A stretch of DNA of 64,000 nt, taken from positions 186,001 to 250,000 of the forward strand of contig JAWKMU010000006.1 of the NCBI GenBank assembly GCA_041392065.1, given 5' to 3'. Of the stretch, positions 27,559 to 35,162 are shown piece by piece; the stretch's first letter is position 1, and every line of letters begins with the position of its first letter. Under the pieces are notes generated by a model. That model was not told where the DNA came from. It made no database searches and worked only from the letters and a program-made list of their open reading frames with translations. Both the position numbers and the translations under genes were made by a program. Source of the stretch: CAJQLB01 sp041392065. Lineage in GTDB: Bacteria > Bacteroidota > Bacteroidia > Flavobacteriales > Flavobacteriaceae.

Positions 27559-28485
27559 CTATTCTTTTAAAAATTCAATGTTTCTGATTAATCCAGAATA
27601 TTTTGTACGTTTTACTGCAGATTTCTTAAATATTTTTTTGAAAGTATCTTCTGTGATTTCTTCCCAATCTTTTTTACTCATTTCTAAAAGTTGAGGATGT
27701 GGATTAAAAAGTGGTTCATTATGTGATTTTGAGAATCTGTTCCAAGGGCACACATCTTGGCAAACATCACAACCAAACATCCAATTATCAAATTGACCTT
27801 TAAATTCTGAAGGAATATTGTCTTTTAATTCGATTGTGAAATAAGAAATGCATTTACTACCATCTACCACATAAGGTTCTGTTATTGCTTGTGTTGGGCA
27901 AGCATCAATACAAGCTGTACAAGTACCACAATGATTTGTTGTTGGAGTATCGTAATCTAACTCTAAATCTACTATAAGTTCAGCTATAAAATAAAAGGAA
28001 CCTACTTGCTGAGTTAATAAATTGCTGTGTTTTCCTATCCAACCTAAACCAGATTTTGCTGCCCAAGCTTTGTCCAAAACAGGTGCAGAATCTACAAATG
28101 CACGACCTTGTACTTCGCCTATTTCTTCATCAATAAAATTTAAAAGTGATATGAGTTTGTCTTTTATAACAAAATGATAATCGGTACCGAAAGCGTATTT
28201 ACTGATTTTTGGAGCGTTTTCATCTTTCTGAAATTCATTTGGATAATAATTAAGCAATAAAGAAATCACACTTTTTGAACCTTCAACCAGTTTAGTTGGA
28301 TCAAGACGTTTATCAAAGTGATTTTCCATGTAACGCATTTCTCCATGCATGTTTTTATGTAACCACTTTTCGAGTCGAGGTGCTTCAGTTTCTAAAAATT
28401 CAGCCTTACTAATTCCACAAGACAAAAAACCGAGGCGTTTGGCTTCGGTTTTAATTATGTTAGTATATTTAATTTTATTGCTCAT
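27559..28485 (-). CDS. queG: Epoxyqueuosine reductase QueG
   Basis: Last step of queuosine synthesis, reducing epoxyqueuosine in tRNA with cobalamin and two [4Fe-4S] clusters. The ferredoxin-like cysteines are seen as CGTCTACIDACPTQAI and CDVCQDVCPWNRF, with the substrate/cofactor region FVDSAPVLDKAWAAKSGLGW. Its 308 residues match the short QueG form without C-terminal HEAT repeats. It follows ruvB, separated only by a 40-base gap that holds a palindromic dispersed repeat. Confidence 0.95.
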   Translation of the reverse strand: MSNKIKYTNIIKTEAKRLGFLSCGISKAEFLETEAPRLEKWLHKNMHGEMRYMENHFDKRLDPTKLVEGSKSVISLLLNYYPNEFQKDENAPKISKYAFGTDYHFVIKDKLISLLNFIDEEIGEVQGRAFVDSAPVLDKAWAAKSGLGWIGKHSNLLTQQVGSFYFIAELIVDLELDYDTPTTNHCGTCTACIDACPTQAITEPYVVDGSKCISYFTIELKDNIPSEFKGQFDNWMFGCDVCQDVCPWNRFSKSHNEPLFNPHPQLLEMSKKDWEEITEDTFKKIFKKSAVKRTKYSGLIRNIEFLKE

Positions 28486-28520
28486 TTAATAAGATTCTGA
28501 ATCAAGTTCAGAATGACACT
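28486..28520. repeat. Palindromic dispersed repeat between ruvB and queG
   Basis: The core ATTCTGAA-TCAAG-TTCAGAAT (28494-28514) is an 8-bp inverted repeat with a 5-base loop, followed by GACA. I recall repeats of this form in intergenic regions of flavobacterial genomes. Only one copy is in this window. Confidence 0.55.
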
Positions 28521-28525
28521 TTGTA

Positions 28526-29548
28526 TCAAAATAAACCTCCTTGAGTTGGACCTTTTATTTTTCCAAGATGTTTATAAGCCAATTCTGTAACTTCGCGACC
28601 TCTCGGAGTCCGCATAATAAAACCTTGTTGTATTAAAAAAGGTTCATAAACTTCCTCGATGGTTTCTGCACTTTCACTAACTGCTGTTGCTAAAGTCGTT
28701 ATACCAACTGGTCCTCCTTTAAACTTATCGATAATTGTAGACAAAATTTTGTTGTCCATTTCATCTAAGCCATGCGCATCAACATTAAGTGCTTCAAGAG
28801 CGAATTTTGCTATTTTAATGTCAATATTGCCATTACCTTTTATTTGAGCAAAATCACGAACACGACGCAATAAGGCGTTGGCAATTCTAGGTGTACCTCT
28901 GCTTCGTCCTGCAATTTCAACAGCAGCTTCCATAGAAATTGGAATATCAATAATACCAGCACTTCGCTGAACAATAGTTGTTAAAAGCTCTGTATTATAA
29001 TATTGAAGTCTGCTTTGAATACCAAAACGTGCTCTCATTGGAGATGTGAGTAATCCGGAACGAGTTGTTGCACCAATTAAGGTAAACGGATTTAAATTGA
29101 TTTGAACCGTTCGAGCATTTGGTCCAGTTTCAATCATGATATCAATTTTGTAATCTTCCATTGCAGAGTATAAATACTCTTCAACAATTGGACTTAATCT
29201 ATGGATTTCATCAATAAAAAGCACATCTCGTTCTTCAAGGTTGGTAAGTAGTCCTGCTAAATCACCTGGTTTATCTAGAACAGGTCCAGAAGTCACTTTA
29301 ATTGAAACATCTAGTTCATTGGCAAGTATATGTGCTAAAGTCGTTTTACCCAATCCAGGTGGACCATGAAACAACGTATGATCCAAAGCTTCACTTCTTC
29401 CATTTGCAGCCTGAACAAATACCTTAAGATTTTCCAATACTTGATCCTGACCTGTAAAATCTTCAAAGGAAAGTGGTCTTAATTTTTTTTCAACATCCAG
29501 ATCTTCTGGAGAGAATTTTTCGTTGGTTGGATCTAAGTTTTGGTTCAT
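28526..29548 (-). CDS. ruvB: Holliday junction helicase RuvB
   Basis: Hexameric AAA+ motor of branch migration, loaded by RuvA. Walker A is GPPGLGKTT, Walker B VLFIDEIH, sensor 1 region LIGATTRSG, and the C-terminal winged helix ends RTPRGREVTELAYKHLG. I chose the ATG at 29548 (MNQNLDPT), which matches how flavobacterial RuvB usually begins. Starts at 29554 (ATG) or 29572 (TTG) would add residues without family support. The product is 340 residues. queG follows on the same strand. ruvA is a separate gene 3.4 kb downstream. Confidence 0.96.
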   Translation of the reverse strand: MNQNLDPTNEKFSPEDLDVEKKLRPLSFEDFTGQDQVLENLKVFVQAANGRSEALDHTLFHGPPGLGKTTLAHILANELDVSIKVTSGPVLDKPGDLAGLLTNLEERDVLFIDEIHRLSPIVEEYLYSAMEDYKIDIMIETGPNARTVQINLNPFTLIGATTRSGLLTSPMRARFGIQSRLQYYNTELLTTIVQRSAGIIDIPISMEAAVEIAGRSRGTPRIANALLRRVRDFAQIKGNGNIDIKIAKFALEALNVDAHGLDEMDNKILSTIIDKFKGGPVGITTLATAVSESAETIEEVYEPFLIQQGFIMRTPRGREVTELAYKHLGKIKGPTQGGLF

Positions 29549-29599
29549 ATTCATTTCCCACGAAAGTGGCAATCTTTTTAGTTTTTTGATTTAATCTTT

Positions 29600-29656
29600 T
29601 AAGTGGACTCCGCATCACACTTCGACTGCGCTAATTGGGACAGTGTGGAATGACAA
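29600..29656. repeat. Dispersed-repeat-like intergenic element
   Basis: The gap between ctaD and ruvB contains an element with arms GCATCACAC and GTGTGGAATG around the core TTCGACTGCGCT. A related core (CTTCGACTTCGCTCAG) occurs at 47484-47500. I recall such cores as frequent in flavobacterial intergenic regions. No gene is seen in it. Confidence 0.45.
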
Positions 29657-29680
29657 AAAAACCTACTTAAGCAAATATAA

Positions 29681-29713
29681 AGAAAAAGCCCTTCTTTAAA
29701 ATAGAAAGGCTTT
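29681..29713 (-). terminator. Terminator of the act-cox operon
   Basis: On the minus strand AAAGCCTTTCT and AGAAGGGCTTT form an 11-bp stem (one G-U pair), followed by TTCT. Two more hairpins, at 29724-29738 and 29737-29756, lie between it and the ctaD stop. Confidence 0.82.
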
Positions 29714-29757
29714 GATATTATATATCTCATCATGAGATTCCTTTTTACAAAGGAATT

Positions 29758-31551
29758 TTAATGATGCAGTTCTTCTTCACCTTCTTTTAGTGGAACGTTT
29801 TGAGGAACGAAATCTTCATCATGTCCTGGTTTACTATAGTCGTATGACCAACGATAAACGTGAGGTATTTCACCTTCCCAATTTCCATGGAAATGTTTTA
29901 TTGGTGCAGTCCACTCTAAAGTTGTAGATCTCCAAGGGTTTTGAACTGTTTTCTTTCCAAAGAAAATACTTCCGAAGAAATTGTATAAATATAAAATTTG
30001 AACAACTCCTCCTATTAATGCAAAAATAGTAATGATTACGTTTACATCGTTTAAATCGTCAAACAATGGGAAGTTACTGTTTGTATAATAACGTCTTGGT
30101 AAACCTGCCATACCAATAAAATGCATTGGGAAAAATACACCATAAGCACAAATTGCCGTAATCCAGAAATGGATATAACCTAAGTTTTTATTGAGCATTC
30201 TACCAAACATTTTAGGATACCAATGGTAAATACCTGCGAACATTCCATATAATGCTGAAATACCCATTACTAAGTGGAAATGAGCTACAACAAAATAGGT
30301 GTCATGAACATTAATATCTAAAGCACTATCTCCAAGAATAATTCCTGTTAAACCACCTGTAATAAATGTAGATACAAAACCAATTGAAAACAGCATAGCA
30401 GGATTCATCTGTAAGTTACCTTTCCAGAGTGTTGTAATCCAGTTGAATGCTTTTACAGCTGATGGAATTGCAATTAATAATGTTGTAAATGTAAATACTG
30501 AACCTAAGAATGGATTCATTCCTGAAATAAACATATGATGTCCCCAAACAATGGTTGATAAAAATGCAATGGCTAAAATTGACACGATCATTGCACGATA
30601 ACCAAATATAGGTTTACGAGAGTTTGTTGCCATAATTTCAGACACAAGTCCCATTGCTGGTAATATTACTATGTATACTTCTGGATGTCCTAAGAACCAG
30701 AACAAGTGTTCAAACAAAACAGGCGAACCTCCTTGATAATGTAATACTTCACCTTGAATAAATATATCTGATAAGAAGAATGAAGTTCCAAAACTTCTAT
30801 CCATAATAAGCAATAATGCTGCAGACAATAGTACAGGGAACGATACCACACCAATTACTGCTGTAATAAAAAATGCCCAAATGGTTAATGGAAGTCTTGT
30901 CATAGACATTCCTTTAGTACGTAAGTTCAATACTGTTACGATATAGTTTAATGAACCTAATAAGGAAGATGCAATAAAGATAGCCATTGACACCAACCAC
31001 AAAGTCATACCCATTCCAGAACCAGCTTGAGCCATTGGTAAAGCACTAAGTGGAGGATAAATAGTCCATCCAGCTGATGCAGGTCCTGCTTCAACAAATA
31101 ATGAAATAACCATAACAACACTTGACAAGAAGAATAACCAATATGAAATCATATTTAGGAATCCTGAAGCCATATCACGTGCACCAATTTGTAATGGAAT
31201 TAAAAGGTTACTAAACGTTCCACTTAATCCAGCTGTTAATACAAAGAATACCATGATGGTACCATGAATGGTTACTAAAGCTAAATAGATGTCAGCATCC
31301 ATGACACCATCAGGAGCCCATTTACCTAATAATGCTTCAAATAACACATTTGGTTCTTCAGGCCATGCAATTTGCATACGGAACATCATAGACATTATTA
31401 CACCAATAACTCCCATTATTGTACCTGTAATAAGGTACTGTTTGGCAATCATTTTATGATCTTGACTAAAGATGTATTTAGTTACAAAGGTTTCTTTATG
31501 ATGATGATGTCCGTGATCGTCGTGGTCGTGAGTATCTGCGTGTGCTGACAT
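29758..31551 (-). CDS. ctaD: Cytochrome c oxidase subunit I (aa3-type)
   Basis: Catalytic subunit with the low-spin heme and the heme-CuB oxygen-reduction centre, pumping protons across the inner membrane. It has 12 helices. The CuB and cross-link motif is HPEVYIVILP, the other CuB histidines are in WGHHMF, and the heme ligands are in VHDTYFVVAHFHLVMG. The N-terminus is histidine-rich (eight His in residues 4-18) and the C-terminus ends in ELHH. At 597 residues it is slightly longer than usual because of these ends. It is the last gene of the actABCDEF-coxB-ctaD operon, implying that complex III and the oxidase are made together. Confidence 0.97.
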   Translation of the reverse strand: MSAHADTHDHDDHGHHHHKETFVTKYIFSQDHKMIAKQYLITGTIMGVIGVIMSMMFRMQIAWPEEPNVLFEALLGKWAPDGVMDADIYLALVTIHGTIMVFFVLTAGLSGTFSNLLIPLQIGARDMASGFLNMISYWLFFLSSVVMVISLFVEAGPASAGWTIYPPLSALPMAQAGSGMGMTLWLVSMAIFIASSLLGSLNYIVTVLNLRTKGMSMTRLPLTIWAFFITAVIGVVSFPVLLSAALLLIMDRSFGTSFFLSDIFIQGEVLHYQGGSPVLFEHLFWFLGHPEVYIVILPAMGLVSEIMATNSRKPIFGYRAMIVSILAIAFLSTIVWGHHMFISGMNPFLGSVFTFTTLLIAIPSAVKAFNWITTLWKGNLQMNPAMLFSIGFVSTFITGGLTGIILGDSALDINVHDTYFVVAHFHLVMGISALYGMFAGIYHWYPKMFGRMLNKNLGYIHFWITAICAYGVFFPMHFIGMAGLPRRYYTNSNFPLFDDLNDVNVIITIFALIGGVVQILYLYNFFGSIFFGKKTVQNPWRSTTLEWTAPIKHFHGNWEGEIPHVYRWSYDYSKPGHDEDFVPQNVPLKEGEEELHH

Positions 31552-31583
31552 AATCTATATCTAATTTTTAAATCTTAATGTTA

Positions 31584-32648
31584 TTAATTTTGAACTAAAG
31601 AATTTTTGAATGTTTTCTGCTCACTTAACCAAGCTTTATACTCATCTTCAGTTTCTACAATAATTTTCATTTGCATATTGTAATGAGACTTTCCACAAAT
31701 TTTATTACAAAGTAATAAGTAATCAAACTCATATCTTAAATCTTGTCCTTTAGCCTCAATTTCTTCTTTATTATTTGCTCTAATCTTATTGATTTTTGCA
31801 ACTTTATCAATAATATCTGGATTCTGGCGCATTTCGGCGGTTGTCACTGTTGGTGTAAATGCAAATTGAGTAATCATGCCTGGAACACAATTCATTTGTG
31901 CTCTAAAGTGAGGCATATATGCCGAATGTAACACATCTTGTGAACGCATTTTAAATAATACTTTTTTCCCAACTGGCAGATGTAATTCAGTAGTAATAAT
32001 ATCGTCTTGAGCATTTGGGTCTGCTTCATCCAATCCTAAAATATTTGCGTTATCAAGATTTATTAATCTCACATTAGCATCACCCAACACATTGTCTTCT
32101 CCTGCGTATCTTGCCTTCCAGTTAAACTGTTGTGCATAAAGTTCAACAACTATAGTGTCATCATCTTGTTCTATATTCATGATATCTGACCAAGTAAATA
32201 AACCGTATATGATTAATCCTGCCAAAACAATTACTGGGATGATTGTCCAGATAAATTCAAGTTTATCATTATCAGCATAAAATAATGCCTTTCTTCCTTT
32301 TTCACCTTTATATTTATAGGCAAAATAATGAAGTAAAAACTGTGTAATTGTTTGTACAATAAAAATAATGACCATAGAAACAATCATTAGATTGTCAATT
32401 TTCGGTCCATGTTCTGAAGCTGAATTGGACATTAATGGCAAATCTCCCCAAAACACAAAACATACAATAGTTATGACATAGATAAAAACAAGAAATCCTA
32501 GCATTAAATATGCATTTAATTTGTTATCCTTATCATTAGCTACTTGTGCACTTTCATTATTAGCATTGGCTAAATCAAAGATTTTCACCATTTGCCAGAT
32601 TGCAACTGTAATAAATACTAAAACTAAAATTGTTAATAAAGCAGTCAT
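31584..32648 (-). CDS. coxB: Cytochrome c oxidase subunit II
   Basis: Carries the CuA centre that takes electrons from cytochrome c on the periplasmic side. It has a signal or first helix at residues 1-18, further helices at about 48-70, 90-110 and 135-155, then the cupredoxin domain with LHSAYMPHFRAQMN and the CuA loop CNKICGKSHYNM, so both cysteines, both histidines and the methionine are present. It has 354 residues with no fused cytochrome c domain, so an external cytochrome or the ActE/ActA hemes must donate electrons. It has 28 bases to the actF stop and 32 to the ctaD start. Confidence 0.95.
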   Translation of the reverse strand: MTALLTILVLVFITVAIWQMVKIFDLANANNESAQVANDKDNKLNAYLMLGFLVFIYVITIVCFVFWGDLPLMSNSASEHGPKIDNLMIVSMVIIFIVQTITQFLLHYFAYKYKGEKGRKALFYADNDKLEFIWTIIPVIVLAGLIIYGLFTWSDIMNIEQDDDTIVVELYAQQFNWKARYAGEDNVLGDANVRLINLDNANILGLDEADPNAQDDIITTELHLPVGKKVLFKMRSQDVLHSAYMPHFRAQMNCVPGMITQFAFTPTVTTAEMRQNPDIIDKVAKINKIRANNKEEIEAKGQDLRYEFDYLLLCNKICGKSHYNMQMKIIVETEDEYKAWLSEQKTFKNSLVQN

Positions 32649-32676
32649 TGTTATATCTCTTCTTTATTTATTTAAA

Positions 32677-34023
32677 TTAATAATGAAAATGTTCACTTTC
32701 TTTAATAAACGGATTTCCTTTTGGTAGTAATGATGCTTTAGACAACGCATAAAACACTAACAATAAAAATAATCCTAAAAACAACGCAACAGCACTTAAT
32801 TCTGGTAATCCAATTGACCATCTGTCACCAACTGTTGCAGGCATTATCATGTTGAATACATCAACATAATGTCCTATTAATATTACTATTCCAGCCATAA
32901 CAATAAACCATGGCACACGTTTGTAATCACTGTTCATTAAGACTAAGAATGGAAAAATAAAGTTCATTACCAACATGCCGAAGAAAGGTAATTTATAATC
33001 TTCTATTCTAGTTACAAAATAAGTAACCTCTTCAGGAATGTTAGCATACCAAATTAACATGAACTGTGAGAACCATAAATAAGTCCAAAAAATGCTAATT
33101 GCAAACATGAATTTTGCTAAATCATGCATGTGGCTATCATTTACAAACTCCATTAAACCTTTAGATTTTAGATAAAGTGTGATTAAGGCAATTACAGTAA
33201 TACCACTTACAAACATACTCGCAAATACATACCACCCAAATAGAGTTGAGAACCAGTGAGGATCTACACTCATGATCCAATCCCAAGACATCATAGATTC
33301 TGTGTAAATATAGAATACTAAGAATGCCGCAGACCATCTGAATGTTTTAACATAGTTTCTTTTATCTTCAGCTGTATCTTGAGCAATTGAATACTTTCTA
33401 GAAATCCATCTATAGAAACTCCAACCTCCAAGAAAAATCAACCCTCTAATTAACCAACCTGTTTTATTTAGCCAACCAGATTTTCCTTGAATCAGTTCAT
33501 CGTGAGCAACAACATCAGGATCCATCCAAATAAAAATGTGACTGTCTGCCCAATATCCAATAACCAAAACTAATAATCCACCTGGAAGTACATAATACGT
33601 TATAGCTTCCATTACTCTAAATAATACAGGAGACCATCCAGCTTGTGCAGCCCATTGAATACCATAAAACGCCAAAGCTCCTAATGCTATCATAAAGAAG
33701 AAAAACGCAGCTATATAAAGTGCTGAATATGGTCTATTATGAATTTGGTGCATGACATGCTCTGCATGTTCATCATCATGTGCTTCTGCACTATCATGTG
33801 ACTCAGATTCATGAGAATCGGTTGTTGTATGGCTTTCTTGTGCTACAGTGTGAGTATCTGCTGCTTCACCATGGTCTCCTCCGTGAGAAGCTTCCTCAGC
33901 TAACATTGTTTTTACGTCTTCTAAAGATACATGAGAGGTAGAATATGAATAAAACCACCCAAGTGCTCCTAAAAGCATTAATGCTACTGAAAATATTTTT
34001 AATCTATTTGATAACGTGTACAT
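32677..34023 (-). CDS. actF: Alternative complex III subunit ActF
   Basis: Membrane subunit of the quinol:cytochrome c/oxidase oxidoreductase that replaces bc1 in many Bacteroidetes. The 448-residue, roughly ten-helix protein belongs to the NrfD-like ActC/ActF group, with conserved-looking stretches such as MSWDWIMSVDPHWFSTLFGWY. Between helices one and two is an insert at residues 47-95 with eleven histidines among Asp, Glu, Ser and Thr. It follows actE by 31 bases and precedes coxB by 28 bases. Confidence 0.9.
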   Translation of the reverse strand: MYTLSNRLKIFSVALMLLGALGWFYSYSTSHVSLEDVKTMLAEEASHGGDHGEAADTHTVAQESHTTTDSHESESHDSAEAHDDEHAEHVMHQIHNRPYSALYIAAFFFFMIALGALAFYGIQWAAQAGWSPVLFRVMEAITYYVLPGGLLVLVIGYWADSHIFIWMDPDVVAHDELIQGKSGWLNKTGWLIRGLIFLGGWSFYRWISRKYSIAQDTAEDKRNYVKTFRWSAAFLVFYIYTESMMSWDWIMSVDPHWFSTLFGWYVFASMFVSGITVIALITLYLKSKGLMEFVNDSHMHDLAKFMFAISIFWTYLWFSQFMLIWYANIPEEVTYFVTRIEDYKLPFFGMLVMNFIFPFLVLMNSDYKRVPWFIVMAGIVILIGHYVDVFNMIMPATVGDRWSIGLPELSAVALFLGLFLLLVFYALSKASLLPKGNPFIKESEHFHY

Positions 34024-34054
34024 ATTAATCTGTAATAATCTTTATCTAATATTC

Positions 34055-34612
34055 TTATTTCTCTAAATCTGATTTAAGCTTAAGCACATAAGCCACTACT
34101 TGCCATCTTTCTTCTTCATTTAGCTGATTTGCATAAGAACCCATCGCATTTTTTCCGTAATAAATTGTGTGGTATGTGCTTCCTTCGTTAATAGCTCTTC
34201 CTACATCATCATAGCTTGGTATGCCTAAAATTTTCTCTCTTTTAACGAGATTTCCTTGTCCATCACCTTTATTGCCATGACAAATGCCACAGTATATGTC
34301 ATACAATTCTTTCCCTCTTACTAAATCAACCTGAGTAGAATCTAAAGGACTCATTAATTCTGCTTTAGCTCTTAGGTATTCTTCATTTGAACTTCCATAA
34401 TCAAATAATGAATAGCCTCTTGCAATAGTCCCTTCAACTGGCAACATTGCAGATTGCTCGCCAGGAAAAATATCATATTCACCATAAGTTTCATACCCTA
34501 CAGGTGCTTGCATATTTGGCATAAATTGATAGTTTGGTCTTGTATCTTTTTTACATGATACAATGACCATCATTATGATTACAACTAGTGTTATTTTAAA
34601 TAAGCTTTTCAT
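34055..34612 (-). CDS. actE: Alternative complex III monoheme cytochrome c ActE (lipoprotein)
   Basis: A 185-residue lipoprotein: signal peptide with lipobox ending in Cys20 (VIVSCKKD), then a c-type cytochrome domain with the heme motif CGICH (YCGICHGNKGDG). A likely distal methionine is in KNAMGSYANQL. It is the mobile-looking electron carrier of the complex, held to the membrane by lipid, and passes electrons toward the oxidase. It lies four bases after actD on the same strand. Confidence 0.92.
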   Translation of the reverse strand: MKSLFKITLVVIIMMVIVSCKKDTRPNYQFMPNMQAPVGYETYGEYDIFPGEQSAMLPVEGTIARGYSLFDYGSSNEEYLRAKAELMSPLDSTQVDLVRGKELYDIYCGICHGNKGDGQGNLVKREKILGIPSYDDVGRAINEGSTYHTIYYGKNAMGSYANQLNEEERWQVVAYVLKLKSDLEK

Positions 34613-34616
34613 ATCT

Positions 34617-35153
34617 CTAGTGTGCTTCTTCTTTATCTACAATATTAATTTCTACAGCTCCAGTCTCAGCAAGTAAATCTTCTAAATCTTTTAAATTACC
34701 ATGAACAGGGATTTCCATTAAAAAATGATCGTCAGTAGTTCTTGGATCAGGATTTTCAGCTTTTTTAAATGGCCACATTCTACTTCTTAAGTAAAACGTT
34801 ATAACCATTAAATGTGCAGCAAAAAATACGGTTAGCTCAAACATAATTGGAACAAATGCTGGCATGTTTTCTATATAACTAAAGCTTGGTTTACCACCAA
34901 TATTTTGAGGCCAATCTTCAATCATTATAAAATTCATCATCAAAATGGCTACTGTTAAACCAACACATCCATACATGAATGACGCAATTGCGATTCGTGT
35001 TGGTGCCAATCCCATTGCTTTGTCTAAACCATGCACAGGAAATGGAGTATAAATTTCTTCAATATGATGCTTAGCAGCCTTTACTTTTTTAACGGCAGAC
35101 ATTAATACATCGTCATCTGTATATATAGCGTGAATTACTTTAGAAGCTTCCAT
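34617..35153 (-). CDS. actD: Alternative complex III subunit ActD (DUF3341)
   Basis: A 178-residue protein with an N-terminal cytoplasmic domain (IYTDDDVLMSAVKKVKAA, IYTPFPVHGLDKAMG), two helices (about 55-75 and 95-118), and a C-terminal domain ending in a charged tail. This is the DUF3341/ActD family of alternative complex III. Its role is structural, with no cofactor motif. It has nine bases to actC upstream and four to actE downstream. Confidence 0.92.
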   Translation of the reverse strand: MEASKVIHAIYTDDDVLMSAVKKVKAAKHHIEEIYTPFPVHGLDKAMGLAPTRIAIASFMYGCVGLTVAILMMNFIMIEDWPQNIGGKPSFSYIENMPAFVPIMFELTVFFAAHLMVITFYLRSRMWPFKKAENPDPRTTDDHFLMEIPVHGNLKDLEDLLAETGAVEINIVDKEEAH

Positions 35154-35162
35154 TGTCTACGT

